NCBI RefSeq assembly: GCF_900445235.1
Contig: NZ_UFSM01000001.1
Span: 1 to 64,000, forward strand
DNA: 64,000 nucleotides
Direction: 5' to 3'
From: Aminobacter aminovorans
Lineage (GTDB): Bacteria > Pseudomonadota > Alphaproteobacteria > Rhizobiales > Rhizobiaceae
The translations under genes were made by a program, and so were the position numbers. The notes below the pieces were generated by a model. The model did not search any database. It was not told where the DNA came from and saw only the letters and a list, made by a program, of their open reading frames with translations. Of the stretch, positions 20,645 through 30,846 are shown one piece after another; positions within the stretch are counted from its first letter, which is position 1; every line of letters begins with the position of its first letter.

Positions 20645-21052
20645 TCAGTCTTCCTTGTCTTCTTCGCCGTCGAGGTCGCGCGCCACTTCGGGCGAGCGCA
20701 GCAGATCGTTGATCTTGGCGAAATTGTCGTAACTGGTGTCCAGCCGGAAACGGAATTCCGGCATGTATTTCATCTGCCGCAAGGCAAAGGAAACGCGGCC
20801 ACGGATGAACTTGGCGTATTTGTTGAGCGCGGCGATGACCGCATCAGTATCCTTGGCGCCAATCGGCGACACGAAGGCGGTGGCGATCTTGAGGTCAGGC
20901 GACATGCGCACCTCGGTGATCGAAATAACAGCCGTTTCGATCACCGGATCGATGATCTCTCCGCGCGGGAGCATTTCGGAAAGCGCATGGCGCACCTGTT
21001 CGCCGACGCGAAGCTGGCGCTGTGATGGGCCTGAACTCTGAATACGCGACAT
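20645..21052 (-). CDS. rbfA: 30S ribosome-binding factor RbfA
   Basis: RbfA helps mature the 5' end of 16S rRNA in the cold and during 30S assembly. The 135-residue product has the family start [17 protein letters not shown] and the KH-like core with the conserved [20 protein letters not shown] strand. The frame is open to 21136, but ATG 21052 ([11 protein letters not shown]) fits family starts. It ends in an acidic tail that abuts truB. The repeat-bearing gap to infB lies upstream. Confidence 0.95.
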   Translation of the reverse strand: MSRIQSSGPSQRQLRVGEQVRHALSEMLPRGEIIDPVIETAVISITEVRMSPDLKIATAFVSPIGAKDTDAVIAALNKYAKFIRGRVSFALRQMKYMPEFRFRLDTSYDNFAKINDLLRSPEVARDLDGEEDKED

Positions 21053-21142
21053 GGTCCTGAAAATCCATATGTCGCAGGAGGCGGAATGGGACCGCGCTTC
21101 CTGCTGCACGAAAACGGACGGCGGCCGAACGGCCACCGTCTA

Positions 21143-21248
21143 GCACATCGGCCCGAAAATCGGATTTCGATTTTCGGAAAGCACGATGTGCCGGCACAAA
21201 GTTCTAGAGCGTCCTTTGCGCGCCCAAATGGACGCCGCGGCGCTCTAG
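21143..21248. repeat. Two-part palindromic intergenic repeat (copy 1)
   Basis: The first half is a nested palindrome: GCACATCG (21143-21150) with CGATGTGC (21184-21191), enclosing CCGAAAATCG (21153-21162) with CGATTTTCGG (21168-21177). The second half pairs CTAGAGCG (21204-21211) with CGCTCTAG (21241-21248), enclosing GCGTCC/GGACGC. A diverged copy lies at 36291-36394. It lies in the infB-rbfA gap and would be transcribed within the operon. Confidence 0.85.
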
Positions 21249-21271
21249 GCGATTAGGCAAATGCCAGAGGC

Positions 21272-23962
21272 TTAGAGCCTCCGGGTCACCATCTCCACGC
21301 GGAAGCACTCGATGACGTCGCCAGCGCGCATGTCTTCGTAGTTCTGGAAGGCCATACCGCATTCCTGGCCGACTGGCACTTCGGAGACTTCGTCCTTGAA
21401 GCGCTTGAGCGTCTTGAGCGTGCCTTCGTGGATGACGACGTTGTCGCGGATGAGGCGGACGCCCGCACCACGTTCGACCTTGCCTTCGGTGACACGGCAG
21501 CCCGCGACCTTGCCGGTCTTCGTGATGTTGAAGACTTCGAGGATCTCGGCGTTGCCGATGAAGGTTTCACGGCGTTCTGGCGACAGCAGGCCGGACATCG
21601 CATCCTTAACGTCGTCCACCAAGTTGTAGATGATGTTGTAGTAGCGGATCTCGATGCCCTGCTGCTCAGCGGCGTGACGTGCCTGCGCATTGGCGCGGAC
21701 GTTGAAGCCGATGATTGCCGCGCCCGAGGTTTCGGCGAGCGTGACGTCGCTTTCGGTAATGGCGCCGGCGCCCGAATGAACGATGCGCGCACGGACCTCG
21801 TCGGTGCCGAGCTTGTCGAGGGCTGCGATGATCGCTTCGACCGAGCCCTGCACGTCACCCTTGATGATGAGCGGGAACTCCTTGAGGCCGGACGACTGCA
21901 ACTGCGACATCATCTGCTCGAGCGAGCCGCGCTGGGTTGCGTGCTTGGCGACAGCCTTGTCACGCGCCAGGCGCTGGCGGTACTCGGTGATCTCGCGGGC
22001 ACGAGCTTCATTGTTGACAACCGCGAAACGGTCGCCAGCCTGAGGCGTGCCCTGAAGGCCGAGAATCTCGACCGGCGTCGCCGGCGGAGCTTCCTCGAGA
22101 CGGTTGCCACGATCGTCGACCAGAGCGCGGACGCGGCCCCACTGGTCACCGGCGACGAGAATGTCGCCTGGCAGCAGTGTACCGGTCTGCACCAGCACCG
22201 TTGCAACCGGACCACGGCCCTTGTCGAGCTTGGCTTCGATGACCACGCCCTCGGCCGTACGGTCGGGATTGGCCTTGAGGTCGAGAACTTCGGCCTGCAG
22301 CAGGATCGCCTCGAGCAGCTTGTCGAGATTGGTGCCGTTCTTTGCCGAAACCTCGACGTCGAGCACTTCACCGCCCATCGATTCCACGAAGACTTCGTGG
22401 CGCAGCAGCTCGGTACGGACCTTTTGGGGGTCGGCCGACGGCTTGTCGATCTTGTTGATGGCAACGATGATCGGCACGCCGGCAGCCTTGGCATGGCTGA
22501 TCGACTCGATGGTCTGCGGCATGACGCTGTCGTCGGCTGCAACCACCAGGATCGCAATGTCGGTCGCCTGGGCACCACGAGCACGCATCGCCGTGAAGGC
22601 GGCGTGGCCGGGGGTGTCGATGAAGGTGATCTTCTGACCGTTCTTCTCGACCTGGTAGGCGCCGATGTGCTGGGTGATACCACCGGCTTCGCCGGAAACG
22701 ACGTTGGCCTGGCGGATAGCGTCGAGCAGCGAAGTCTTGCCGTGGTCGACGTGACCCATGATGGTGACGACAGGCGGACGCGTAACCAGGGTCGCACTGT
22801 GATCGGCGATGTCGAACAGGCCCTCTTCGATGTCGGACTCGGCAACGCGGCGAACCGTGTGGCCGAATTCGGAAGCGACCAGTTCAGCCGTATCGGCGTC
22901 GATGACGTCGCCCGGCTTCAGCATCTGGCCTTGCTTCATGAAGAACTTGACGACCTCCACGGCGCGTTCGGACATGCGCTGGGCCAGTTCCTGAATGGTA
23001 ATGGTCTCAGGAAGAATGACTTCGCGCACGATCTTCTCGCGCGTTTCCTGGTGCATCGCACGCTTGAATTTTTCCTGACGGCGACGCATCGCCGAGAGCG
23101 AACGCGAACGGGCGTCGCCATCCGCGGAAGTCAACGCCGTATTGAGCGTCAGCTTGCCGCGACGACGGTCGTCTTCGGTCTTGGTCTTGGCCGGACGGGC
23201 AATCTCGGGGGTCGCAACGCGGCGGATCGGCGATGCGGTTGCGGCACCGGGACCAACGCGGCCCTTTGGCTTGGCTTCCACCTCGTCGGGCACATTGGCC
23301 TCGAGGGCTGCGGCCGGCGCACGGCGACGGGCCTCGTCCTCGGCGCGGCGGCGCGATTCGGCCTCGGTCTTGAGACGGGCTTCTTCCTCTGCCTGGCGGC
23401 GAGCCGAATCCTCGCGCTCCTTGCGGCGGCGCTCGTCTTCCTCGGCGCGGCGGCGCGCGTCTTCTGCGGCGCGGGCGCGATCTTCCTGTTCACGCGCGAC
23501 CGAGCCTTCGAGTGCGCGACGACGCGCATCCATCTCGCTGCGTGACAGTGAATTCAGCACCATGCCCGAGCGCTCGGGCTGGCGCGGCGCAGGCCGCGGT
23601 GCCTCTTTCGCGACAGGCGCAGGTGCTGGTGCAGGCGCGGGTGTCGGCCTGGGCGCAGGAGCCGCCGCGACTGGCGTCGATGCAACAGGTGTCGCTGCCA
23701 CAGGCGCAACCGGCGCTGCCGGTGCAGGCGCTGCTGGCTGCGGCTTGGGCGCGAACACCGTCGCTGCCGTCGGTGTAGGCTCGTGCTTGTCGCCGGGCAT
23801 GGAGAACTTACGCTTCTTCGTCTCCACGACGACCTGCTTTGTGCGGCCGTGCGAGAAGTTCTGGCGTACGGTTCCCTGCTCCGATCCCGGGCGCTTCAGC
23901 GTCAAGGTCTTCTTCGGAGTGACGCTCAACGTGTTGTCATCGCCCGATTTGCTATCGCTCAT
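21272..23962 (-). CDS. infB: Translation initiation factor IF-2
   Basis: IF-2 is the GTPase that brings initiator fMet-tRNA to the 30S subunit. The 896-residue product has a long low-complexity N-terminus (alanine/proline-rich at about 60-125, arginine/glutamate-rich coiled region at about 145-230), the IF2_N domain, and a GTPase domain with GHVDHGKT at 402-409, DTPGHAAF and NKIDKP. Domains II to IV follow. Its ATG overlaps the ylxR stop by four bases. It is part of the rimP-nusA-ylxR-infB operon. Confidence 0.97.
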   Translation of the reverse strand: MSDSKSGDDNTLSVTPKKTLTLKRPGSEQGTVRQNFSHGRTKQVVVETKKRKFSMPGDKHEPTPTAATVFAPKPQPAAPAPAAPVAPVAATPVASTPVAAAPAPRPTPAPAPAPAPVAKEAPRPAPRQPERSGMVLNSLSRSEMDARRRALEGSVAREQEDRARAAEDARRRAEEDERRRKEREDSARRQAEEEARLKTEAESRRRAEDEARRRAPAAALEANVPDEVEAKPKGRVGPGAATASPIRRVATPEIARPAKTKTEDDRRRGKLTLNTALTSADGDARSRSLSAMRRRQEKFKRAMHQETREKIVREVILPETITIQELAQRMSERAVEVVKFFMKQGQMLKPGDVIDADTAELVASEFGHTVRRVAESDIEEGLFDIADHSATLVTRPPVVTIMGHVDHGKTSLLDAIRQANVVSGEAGGITQHIGAYQVEKNGQKITFIDTPGHAAFTAMRARGAQATDIAILVVAADDSVMPQTIESISHAKAAGVPIIVAINKIDKPSADPQKVRTELLRHEVFVESMGGEVLDVEVSAKNGTNLDKLLEAILLQAEVLDLKANPDRTAEGVVIEAKLDKGRGPVATVLVQTGTLLPGDILVAGDQWGRVRALVDDRGNRLEEAPPATPVEILGLQGTPQAGDRFAVVNNEARAREITEYRQRLARDKAVAKHATQRGSLEQMMSQLQSSGLKEFPLIIKGDVQGSVEAIIAALDKLGTDEVRARIVHSGAGAITESDVTLAETSGAAIIGFNVRANAQARHAAEQQGIEIRYYNIIYNLVDDVKDAMSGLLSPERRETFIGNAEILEVFNITKTGKVAGCRVTEGKVERGAGVRLIRDNVVIHEGTLKTLKRFKDEVSEVPVGQECGMAFQNYEDMRAGDVIECFRVEMVTRRL

Positions 23963-24609
23963 TCCATATCCTCTGCGGCATCATCGTCGTAGGCAATCGC
24001 CGCAATCATTGCCAGATCATCCGGGGATCCGCCCCGATATCGGTCAAGCGCAACCATGCGCTTCGCGACCGCCTTGCCCGCGTCTCCCGCGAGGACGGCA
24101 GCATGTATCACATTTGTTGCCCCCAATGCCAAACCCAATTCCGCTTCCGAAAAAAGTTTGTAGGCGGGCGTTGCAGGCCCGCCGATATGCACTGTGGCCT
24201 TTCGGGCCTGGGTGATCTTGCGGACGCCATCCTCGGCGCCCTCGTAAGCATGGAGTACTAGAAGCGCCTTGCCGGCACGGACCGTGGAGTCGACCTTGGC
24301 GGCACCTAGTGCCACCAGACCGGCCTTGCGGGCAAGCCCAAGCGAGCCAAGCGCCGACCGGACAAGCAGATTATCCACCATCGCGCCCAGATCGGGCGGC
24401 ACGACGACCTGCGCCTTGAAGGCACGGGCGAACATGCCCTTGGCCGCCGCCTTGTCGATATGTAGGCGGTCGGCCGTCACCCAGCAACCACGGCCGGGCA
24501 GATTTCTCTTGAGATCGGGATAGACGGCCGAATCCGGGCCGACGACGAAACGGATCAGATCATCCGGTTCGGCGCTTTTGCGCGTGACGATGCAGGTGCG
24601 ATCGTTCAT
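23959..24609 (-). CDS. YlxR/DUF448 RNA-binding protein with L7Ae-like C-terminus
   Basis: This 216-residue protein has an N-terminal YlxR domain ([19 protein letters not shown] and the LPGRGCWVT signature) and a C-terminal L7Ae/YlxQ-like half ([17 protein letters not shown]). YlxR-type proteins are predicted RNA-binding and lie between nusA and infB in many bacteria, as here. ATG 24609 is used; an in-frame TTG at 24618 with GGAG upstream is a real alternative that would add three residues. Its stop overlaps the infB start. Confidence 0.9.
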   Translation of the reverse strand: MNDRTCIVTRKSAEPDDLIRFVVGPDSAVYPDLKRNLPGRGCWVTADRLHIDKAAAKGMFARAFKAQVVVPPDLGAMVDNLLVRSALGSLGLARKAGLVALGAAKVDSTVRAGKALLVLHAYEGAEDGVRKITQARKATVHIGGPATPAYKLFSEAELGLALGATNVIHAAVLAGDAGKAVAKRMVALDRYRGGSPDDLAMIAAIAYDDDAAEDME

Positions 24610-24641
24610 CTCGTCCAACAGATTCTCCGGCCGGCCTCACG

Positions 24642-26234
24642 TCACTCACCGGCGACGTCGGCAGGCTCTTCCTCGGACGCAATCTCGTCCTCGGCGATCC
24701 AGCCAACCATGCGTCGGGCAGCAACGACCATCTGTTCCGCATCGGTGCGCGACACGCCGTAGTCGGCGAGTACGCCTGGGAAGAACTTGGTCTCTCCGTC
24801 CTTGCGTTCCTTCCAGCCGACGAGATCGTCGGCGGCATAGCCGGCGAAGTCCTCGACGGTCTTCACGCCGTCATTGCCGAGCGCGACCAGCATCGCGGTG
24901 GTGATGCCGGGGATCTCGCGCAGTTCGTCCTGCACGCCGAGTGCCTTGCGCTTCTCGTCGTGCTCGGCCTCGATCTTGCCGAGATATTCGCGGGCGCGGG
25001 TCTGGATCTCGGACGCTGTGTCCTCGTCGAAGCCGTCGATCGATGCGATTTCGTCGGCATCGACGTATGCCACTTCCTCAACCGAGGTGAAGCCTTCGGA
25101 CGCCAGCACCTGGCCGACCATCTCGTCGACATCGAGCGATTCCATGAACAGGGTCGAGCGCTCGACGAATTCCTTCTGGCGGCGCTCCGACTCTTCCTGC
25201 TCAGTCAGGATGTCGATGTCCCAGCCGGTCAGCTGCGAGGCGAGACGCACGTTCTGGCCGCGGCGGCCGATGGCCAGCGACAGCTGGTCGTCCGGCACCA
25301 CGACTTCGATGCGCTCGGCGTCCTCGTCGAGAACGACCTTGGCGACTTCGGCCGGCTGCAGGGCGTTGACGATGAACGAGGCTGCCGAAGGCGACCACGG
25401 AATGATGTCGATCTTTTCGCCCTGGAGCTCGCCGACGACGGCCTGGACGCGCGAACCACGCATACCGACGCAGGCGCCGACGGGGTCGATCGAGCTGTCA
25501 CGCGAGATGACGGCAATCTTGGCGCGCGAACCGGGGTCGCGGGCGACCGACTTGATCTCGATGATGCCGTCGTAGATTTCCGGCACTTCCATGGTGAACA
25601 GCTTCGCCATGAACTGCGGATGGGTACGCGACAGGAAAATCTGCGGGCCGCGCTGCTCGCGGCGCACGTCGTAGACGTAAGCGCGGACGCGGTCGCCGTA
25701 CTTGTAGTTTTCGCGGGGGATCAGTTCGTCGCGGCGGATGATGGCTTCACCACGGCCGAGGTCGACGATGACGTTGCCGTATTCGACGCGCTTGACCGTG
25801 CCGTTGACGATCTCGCCGATGCGATCCTTGTACTCGTCGTACTGGCGGTCGCGCTCGGCTTCACGCACCTTCTGGACGATGACCTGCTTGGCAGACTGGG
25901 CGGCGATGCGGCCGAAATCCATCGGCGGCAGCTGTTCGGCGATGAAGTCGCCGAGCTGCGCATCGGGATTGCGCTCACGCGCCGAGCTCAACGCGATCTG
26001 GATGGCGTAGTCATCGACCTTTTCGACGACTTCCATCAGGCGCTGCAGCTTCATCTCGCCCGTGTTGGGATTGATGTCGGCGCGGATGTTGGTCTCCTGA
26101 CCATAGCGCGAGCGCGCTGCCTTCTGGATCGCGTCGGCCATGGCGGCGATGACGATCGACTTGTCGATCGACTTCTCGCGGGCGACCGCATCGGCGATCT
26201 GCAGCAGTTCGAGCCTGTTGGCGCTTACAACCAT
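24642..26234 (-). CDS. nusA: Transcription termination/antitermination factor NusA
   Basis: NusA binds RNA polymerase and nascent RNA and modulates pausing, termination and antitermination. The 530-residue product has the N-terminal polymerase-binding domain (1-125), an S1 domain (about 130-200), two KH domains (about 200-345, with the [10 protein letters not shown] and [10 protein letters not shown] loops) and C-terminal helix-hairpin-helix repeats ([12 protein letters not shown]) ending in an acidic tail. It lies between rimP and ylxR. NusA can act on the attenuator-like structure in its own operon leader. Confidence 0.96.
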   Translation of the reverse strand: MVVSANRLELLQIADAVAREKSIDKSIVIAAMADAIQKAARSRYGQETNIRADINPNTGEMKLQRLMEVVEKVDDYAIQIALSSARERNPDAQLGDFIAEQLPPMDFGRIAAQSAKQVIVQKVREAERDRQYDEYKDRIGEIVNGTVKRVEYGNVIVDLGRGEAIIRRDELIPRENYKYGDRVRAYVYDVRREQRGPQIFLSRTHPQFMAKLFTMEVPEIYDGIIEIKSVARDPGSRAKIAVISRDSSIDPVGACVGMRGSRVQAVVGELQGEKIDIIPWSPSAASFIVNALQPAEVAKVVLDEDAERIEVVVPDDQLSLAIGRRGQNVRLASQLTGWDIDILTEQEESERRQKEFVERSTLFMESLDVDEMVGQVLASEGFTSVEEVAYVDADEIASIDGFDEDTASEIQTRAREYLGKIEAEHDEKRKALGVQDELREIPGITTAMLVALGNDGVKTVEDFAGYAADDLVGWKERKDGETKFFPGVLADYGVSRTDAEQMVVAARRMVGWIAEDEIASEEEPADVAGE

Positions 26235-26285
26235 TGTCTTTCTCCCGGAGCGTCCGGCCGGATCAGGTCCAGCCGTTGGGCTCTA

Positions 26286-26918
26286 TCAATCTTCCGTTTC
26301 GGTTTCTTCGTCTTCCGGCGCATCTTCGGGTTCCCCACGACGCTTCCGTGCTTCCTTGCGCGCCTGATTGTCCTTGCTCAGGGCATCGCGAATAAGATCA
26401 TCGGTGAGGATCAGGCGCGCGTCCGAGATCGTCTCGAAAGGCACGCGCACAGTCGGCTCCTCGCCGTAGGCAGCCTGGTCGCGCTGGATCAGGATGCTCT
26501 CTTCGTCGACCTCGGCGATCTTGCCGCGGAAGCGCTTGCGGTCGGCAACCATGACCGACGTCTCCATCTTGACGATGTGACCGATCCAGTTGCCGAAATC
26601 CGACTTGCGGACCAGCGGCCGGTCGATGCCCGGCGACGAAACTTCGAGATGATACGCCTTTTCGATCGGATCATCGACATCGAGAGCAGGCGAAACCGCG
26701 CGGCTCACCTCTTCGCAATCCTGGACGGTCATGGTGCCGTCTTCGCGTTCGGCCATGATCTGCAGCGTCAGCCCGTTCTGGCCCGACAGGCGGATGCGAA
26801 CGAGGCGGAAGCCGATCGCGCGAAGGACGGGCTGAACGATCAGGGCGATGCGGGCGTCGATGCCGGTCTCGCGAATGATGCGGTCGTCGCCTGTCTGTTC
26901 GACTGCGTTTTCGGTCAT
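26286..26918 (-). CDS. rimP: Ribosome maturation factor RimP
   Basis: RimP assists early assembly of the 30S subunit. The 210-residue product has the N-terminal alpha/beta domain ([38 protein letters not shown]) and the C-terminal SH3-like domain ([15 protein letters not shown]), then a charged acidic tail. GGAGAA precedes ATG 26918. It is the first gene of the operon with nusA and infB, and its leader contains a terminator-like structure 30 bases before the start. Confidence 0.95.
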   Translation of the reverse strand: MTENAVEQTGDDRIIRETGIDARIALIVQPVLRAIGFRLVRIRLSGQNGLTLQIMAEREDGTMTVQDCEEVSRAVSPALDVDDPIEKAYHLEVSSPGIDRPLVRKSDFGNWIGHIVKMETSVMVADRKRFRGKIAEVDEESILIQRDQAAYGEEPTVRVPFETISDARLILTDDLIRDALSKDNQARKEARKRRGEPEDAPEDEETETED

Positions 26919-26944
26919 TGGTTCTCCAGACGGTCGGCAGGTAA

Positions 26945-26977
26945 CAAAAAAGAGCGGGACCGGGTGGACCCACTCTT
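26945..26977 (-). promoter_or_regulatory. Terminator-like attenuator in the rimP leader
   Basis: Read on the minus strand, AAGAGTGGGTCC pairs with GGTCCCGCTCTT (one G:U, one mismatch, 4-base loop; 26950-26977), and is followed directly by TTTTTTG (26951-26945). This is an intrinsic terminator, yet it lies between the candidate promoter and the rimP start codon. No gene ends upstream on this strand, so it is likely a regulatory attenuator. Confidence 0.75.
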
Positions 26978-27004
26978 CGTCATACCGACCAAGAATTTGA
27001 GGCT

Positions 27005-27033
27005 GATATAGCCGAAGGCGGCGCGCCTTTCAA
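27005..27033 (-). promoter_or_regulatory. Candidate sigma-70 promoter of the rimP-nusA-infB operon
   Basis: On the minus strand TTGAAA (27033-27028) and TATATC (27010-27005) are separated by 17 bases. The transcript would start near 26998, giving an 80-base leader that contains the attenuator. Confidence 0.65.
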
Positions 27034-27191
27034 GTCCTGTGGCCGGTTGCGTCCACTGGCACTTGTTTAGCCGACCATTGCAGCAGATGCATGGCAAACA
27101 TGCGCGGACACCCCTACCGCTTCCCTGTGCGTCACCTATATTTGCTGCGTTGCACAAGAAGTGATGATGCAGCGCAAAAGAGGATAAAGAG

Positions 27192-27356
27192 ATGAACACC
27201 CGCAAGCCCCTTGGCCGCATTGGCGAACTGGTCCGCACCTTTGGTAGCGCCGTCGCTGCCGCAGCAGCCGTCGAGCGCGGTCATCGCCCAACCAACCAGG
27301 ACCTGGTGATGCTCGGCATCGACCCGCTCCACTTCGACCGCATTCGCAAATACTGA
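27192..27356 (+). CDS. Small basic protein of unknown function, 54 residues
   Basis: A 54-residue open frame starts at ATG 27192 after AGAGGATAAAGAG, a good ribosome-binding site. The product is basic, starts MNTRKPLGRIGELVRTFGSA, has an alanine-rich centre and ends LGIDPLHFDRIRKY. The end recalls the short helical DUF1127-type proteins of rhizobia, where an LGID(P)-like motif is frequent, but I cannot assign it firmly. It is divergent from rimP, and a strong bidirectional terminator follows after about 150 bases. Confidence 0.6.
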   Translation: MNTRKPLGRIGELVRTFGSAVAAAAAVERGHRPTNQDLVMLGIDPLHFDRIRKY

Positions 27357-27502
27357 TCGCAAGCATTCAGGGTAGAGAGCGCACAGCTGGCCGCGTCATT
27401 GGCGATAGCCGAGACGTGGCCAGCCGGGCCGCGCTCCGGAGCGGCCGGTTATTCTGACCGTCGCTCTGTCCCTGGGTATCCAGCCTCGCCGTCGAGGCAA
27501 AG

Positions 27503-27539
27503 AAAAGCCGAGGCCGGGATTCCGGGCCTCGGCTTTTTT
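27503..27539. terminator. Bidirectional intrinsic terminator
   Basis: GCCGAGGCC (27507-27515) pairs with GGCCTCGGC (27525-27533), flanked by A-run and T-run so that it works on both strands (TTTTTT at 27534-27539 on plus). It ends the small plus-strand gene and the minus-strand tctCBA operon, whose last stop is at 27562. Confidence 0.9.
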
Positions 27540-27561
27540 CGTTTCAGAGGACGAGACGAAC

Positions 27562-29076
27562 TCAGTCCTCGTTGGCGCCCAGCTGGGCCAGCACCTTGCC
27601 CCGGCCACGGGCACGCAGATACAGCGGCAGCAGGACGGCGGTCGCCGCAAGCAACAGCAACACGATCGCGATCGGCGAATGCACCAGGATCGTCGGGTCG
27701 CCCTGGCTGATGGCCAGCGCGCGGCGAAGCTGCTGTTCCGCCAGCGGTCCCAGGATCAGACCGACAACGACGGGCGCGATCGGATAGCCGAAGCGGCGCA
27801 GGCCGTAGCCGAGCAGGCCGAATACCAGCAGCAGGCCGAGCTCGAAAGTCGAAGGGTTGGCGCCGATGGTGCCGAGCGTCGCAAACAGCAGGATGCCCGA
27901 ATAGAGCCAGGGCAGCGGGATGTTCAGCAGCCTGACCCAGACGCCGACCAGCGGCAGGTTGAGCACCAGGAGCATCAGGTTGGCGACCAGCAGCGAGGCG
28001 ATCAGGCCCCAGACGAGCTGCGGGTTGGTCGCAAACAACAACGGCCCGGGCTGCAGGCCGAATTGCTGGAAACCGGCGAGCATGATGGCAGCGGTCGCCG
28101 TCGTCGGCAGGCCGAGCGTCAAGAGCGGCACCAGCGTACCGGCCGCGGAAGCATTGTTGGCCGCCTCGGGACCCGCGACGCCTTCGATGGCGCCATGGCC
28201 GAACTCTTCCGGCTTCTTGGCCAGGTTCTTTTCCACCGAATAGGACAGGAAGGTGCCGATTTCAGCACCACCGGCCGGCATCGCGCCGATCGGGAAACCG
28301 ATGGCGGTGCCGCGCAGCCATGGCTTCCATGACCGGCTCCAGTCCTCGCGGGTCATCCACACCGACCCCTTGATCGCCTGGATGGTCGAATCACCACCCC
28401 TGCTGGCAGCAACGCTGAGCGCCTCGCCGACGGCGAAGAGCGCAACCGCAAGCGTCGTCACCGAGACGCGGTCGAGCAGCTCGGGGATGCCGAAGGCAAG
28501 ACGGGCCTGGCCGGTCTGCGTGTCGATGCCGATCAGGCCAAGGCCGAGGCCGATGAACAGTGCGGTGAGGCCGCGCAGGGTCGAGTCGCCGAAGGCGGCG
28601 GAAACGGTCATGAAGGCCAGGATCATCAGCGCAAAATATTCGGCCGGGCCAAAGGACAGCGCCATCTTGACGACCGTCGGCGCGACAAAGGCGAGACCGA
28701 CCGTGGCGATCAATCCGGCAACGAACGAGCCGATGGCGGCCGTTGCCAGTGCCGGGCCGCCTCGCCCGGCGCGCGCCATCTTGTTGCCTTCGAGCGCAGT
28801 CACGATCGAAGCACTTTCGCCAGGCGTGTTGAGCAGGATCGACGTCGTCGAGCCGCCATACATGCCGCCATAATAGATGCCGGCGAACATGATCAGCGAC
28901 CCCGCGGGATCAAGCTTGTAGGTGACGGGCAAAAGCAGGGCGACGGTCAGTGCCGGACCGATGCCGGGGAGAACGCCGACAGCCGTGCCGAGCGTCACGC
29001 CGATCAGCGCATAGAGCATGTTCATCGGCTCGAGTGCCGTGAGCAGTCCCTGCGCGAGCAGACCAAAGGTATCCAT
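27562..29076 (-). CDS. tctA: Tripartite tricarboxylate transporter permease TctA
   Basis: TctA is the large integral-membrane subunit of TTT secondary carriers that import citrate-like acids using a periplasmic binding protein. The 504-residue product has about ten to twelve membrane segments and family motifs such as [20 protein letters not shown] near residues 30-49, [20 protein letters not shown] near 68-87 and [20 protein letters not shown]. It follows tctB by 27 bases as the last gene of tctCBA. Confidence 0.95.
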   Translation of the reverse strand: MDTFGLLAQGLLTALEPMNMLYALIGVTLGTAVGVLPGIGPALTVALLLPVTYKLDPAGSLIMFAGIYYGGMYGGSTTSILLNTPGESASIVTALEGNKMARAGRGGPALATAAIGSFVAGLIATVGLAFVAPTVVKMALSFGPAEYFALMILAFMTVSAAFGDSTLRGLTALFIGLGLGLIGIDTQTGQARLAFGIPELLDRVSVTTLAVALFAVGEALSVAASRGGDSTIQAIKGSVWMTREDWSRSWKPWLRGTAIGFPIGAMPAGGAEIGTFLSYSVEKNLAKKPEEFGHGAIEGVAGPEAANNASAAGTLVPLLTLGLPTTATAAIMLAGFQQFGLQPGPLLFATNPQLVWGLIASLLVANLMLLVLNLPLVGVWVRLLNIPLPWLYSGILLFATLGTIGANPSTFELGLLLVFGLLGYGLRRFGYPIAPVVVGLILGPLAEQQLRRALAISQGDPTILVHSPIAIVLLLLAATAVLLPLYLRARGRGKVLAQLGANED

Positions 29077-29103
29077 TTAGAGCCGAGCTCCCTTGATATT
29101 TGC

Positions 29104-29592
29104 TCAGAACAACAGATGTTCGAGCGGGCCGGCGGGCAGCGAGAGCTGCAGCCCCTTGGCGAAGATGATCCAGACGACGAAGGAAAGCACGATGCCGATC
29201 GGGATCGTCTTCCACAGCGGTCCGCGGCCAAAGGCGCGAGCTGTCGCCGCGAACAGCAATCCGGTGGCGATCGAGAAGCCGGCTGTCTTGAGCAGCAGCA
29301 TCTGGGCGGCAAGACCGCCGACGATCCACAGGATCGGGCTGATCTCCTGCTTTTCGCGCTCGGGGAAATCGCCACGCCAGGCTTCGACAAACGTCCAGAT
29401 CGACAGGCCGCAGAACGCTATTGCGATTATGTAGGGAACGGTCGTCGGGCCGACACGGGCGTAACTGGCGACGGGACCATGGCTGGCGGTGCTCCAGGCG
29501 ATGACGACAGACACCACCATCAAAAGGGCGGCGATGACAAGCGCCGCCCGATCGGGGCGGCGCCTTTCTTGTTGCTGGTTGTCCAGGCTCAT
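29104..29592 (-). CDS. tctB: Tripartite tricarboxylate transporter small subunit TctB
   Basis: TctB is the small membrane subunit with four predicted helices. The 162-residue product has hydrophobic segments at about residues 16-36, 48-66, 84-104 and 126-146. ATG 29592 overlaps the tctC stop (ATGA), which decides the start against longer readings inside tctC. It lies between tctC and tctA, as in other TTT operons. Confidence 0.92.
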   Translation of the reverse strand: MSLDNQQQERRRPDRAALVIAALLMVVSVVIAWSTASHGPVASYARVGPTTVPYIIAIAFCGLSIWTFVEAWRGDFPEREKQEISPILWIVGGLAAQMLLLKTAGFSIATGLLFAATARAFGRGPLWKTIPIGIVLSFVVWIIFAKGLQLSLPAGPLEHLLF

Positions 29593-30533
29593 TTCACCAG
29601 GCCGATGTCTTTCAGGATCGCCGACGTCGCCTCGGTGTCCTTCTTCAGCTGTGCTGCGAAATCGTCGCCGGCAAGGTAGGTGTTGGCCCAGCCCTTGTCC
29701 GCAAGGATCTTCGTCCACGAAGCCGAGGTCACCATCTTCTCGACATCGGCGAGGACGGCGGCCTTCTGTTCGGCCGAGATGCCGGGAGCGGCAGCAACCA
29801 TGCGCCAATTCTGGATCGAGACGTCAACGCCGCCTTCCTTGAAGGTCGGGGCATCGATGCCTTCGACCTTGGCATCCGACGAGATGCCGATGATGCGCAG
29901 CGTGCCGGCCTTGATCTGCTCGGCGAATTCGCCATAGCCGGAAATGCCGACGGTCACCTGGCTTCCGAGGAGAGCAGCGAGCGCCTCGCCACCGCCGGAA
30001 TAGGCGATGTAGTTGACCTTGGTCGGGTCGACGCCAACGGCCTTGGCGATCAGGCCGGCCGTGATGTGGTCGGTGCCGCCGGCCGAACCACCGCCCCAAG
30101 ACACGGAGCCGGGATCAGCCTTCAGCTTGGCGACGAGGCCGGCCATGTCCTTGATATCGGAAGCTGCCGGAACGACCAGCGCTTCGTATTCGCCGGTCAG
30201 GCGTGCGATCGGGGTGACCTGGTCGAGCGTGACTGGCGATGCGTTGGTCAGGATGGCGCCGACCATGACGTAGCCGCCGACGATCAACTGTGCCGGGTCG
30301 CCACTGGCCTGGTTGACGAACTGTGCCAGGCCAATGGTGCCGCCGGCGCCCGGAACGTTGTTGACCTGAACCGAGCCGGAGATCTTCTCTTCCTGGAGTG
30401 CGGTCTGCATCGAACGGGCCGTCTGGTCCCAGCCGCCGCCAGGCGCTGCCGGAGCCATGATCTTGTAGTCGGCAGCGAAAGCCGGCAGGGCGACCGCGCC
30501 TGCGATAATGGATGCCAATACGAACTGCTTCAT
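29589..30533 (-). CDS. tctC: Tripartite tricarboxylate transporter binding protein TctC
   Basis: This 314-residue periplasmic protein captures the substrate for TctAB. It starts with a signal peptide ([20 protein letters not shown], cut before ADYK) and then has the family motifs [36 protein letters not shown] and GGSAGGTDH. The substrate is probably a di- or tricarboxylate, but the family also includes proteins for other acids. A strong ribosome-binding site (AAGGGAGGAA) precedes ATG 30533. First gene of tctCBA. Confidence 0.94.
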   Translation of the reverse strand: MKQFVLASIIAGAVALPAFAADYKIMAPAAPGGGWDQTARSMQTALQEEKISGSVQVNNVPGAGGTIGLAQFVNQASGDPAQLIVGGYVMVGAILTNASPVTLDQVTPIARLTGEYEALVVPAASDIKDMAGLVAKLKADPGSVSWGGGSAGGTDHITAGLIAKAVGVDPTKVNYIAYSGGGEALAALLGSQVTVGISGYGEFAEQIKAGTLRIIGISSDAKVEGIDAPTFKEGGVDVSIQNWRMVAAAPGISAEQKAAVLADVEKMVTSASWTKILADKGWANTYLAGDDFAAQLKKDTEATSAILKDIGLVK

Positions 30534-30846
30534 TGCTGTTCCTCCCTTGCCCGCATGCGCGGGACAAAATGCTTTTTCAGTTTCGAAGCCCGCGCCTGAA
30601 GCAGCGTCCCGGAAAACTGAGGGAGAAGGAACAGGCCGGCCCAGGGGCCTGCCATCACAGCAGCGTTTCCTGGCCCCTCTGCGCGGCGGTGAAAAACGCC
30701 ATCGGGTAGCCTTAGCGGAAACGTGTTCGAAATCCTCCCGAACTTTCCGAGCCTCGCCGCCTCCAACGGATGGGCCAAAACTTCCCTATCGCAGCAACCT
30801 GACATCAGACTGACACCGATGCAACAGCTTGGGGAACATGCTGACA
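30534..30846. other. 313-base gap upstream of tctC
   Basis: This gap should hold the tctC promoter, but no convincing minus-10/minus-35 pair is visible. A small CCCGC/GCGGG hairpin with an ATGC loop (30550-30563) lies right upstream of the tctC ribosome-binding site. The far half, next to the end of the second binding-protein gene, shows nothing recognisable. Confidence 0.4.

Noticed and set aside
21428..23545. A 705-codon open frame antisense to infB
   Set aside because: IF-2 is unmistakable on the other strand; the long frame follows from codon bias.
23560..23760. Repetitive GGTGCAGGCG-like units, possible CRISPR or tandem repeat
   Set aside because: They encode the alanine/proline-rich N-terminal linker of IF-2; unit lengths are irregular.
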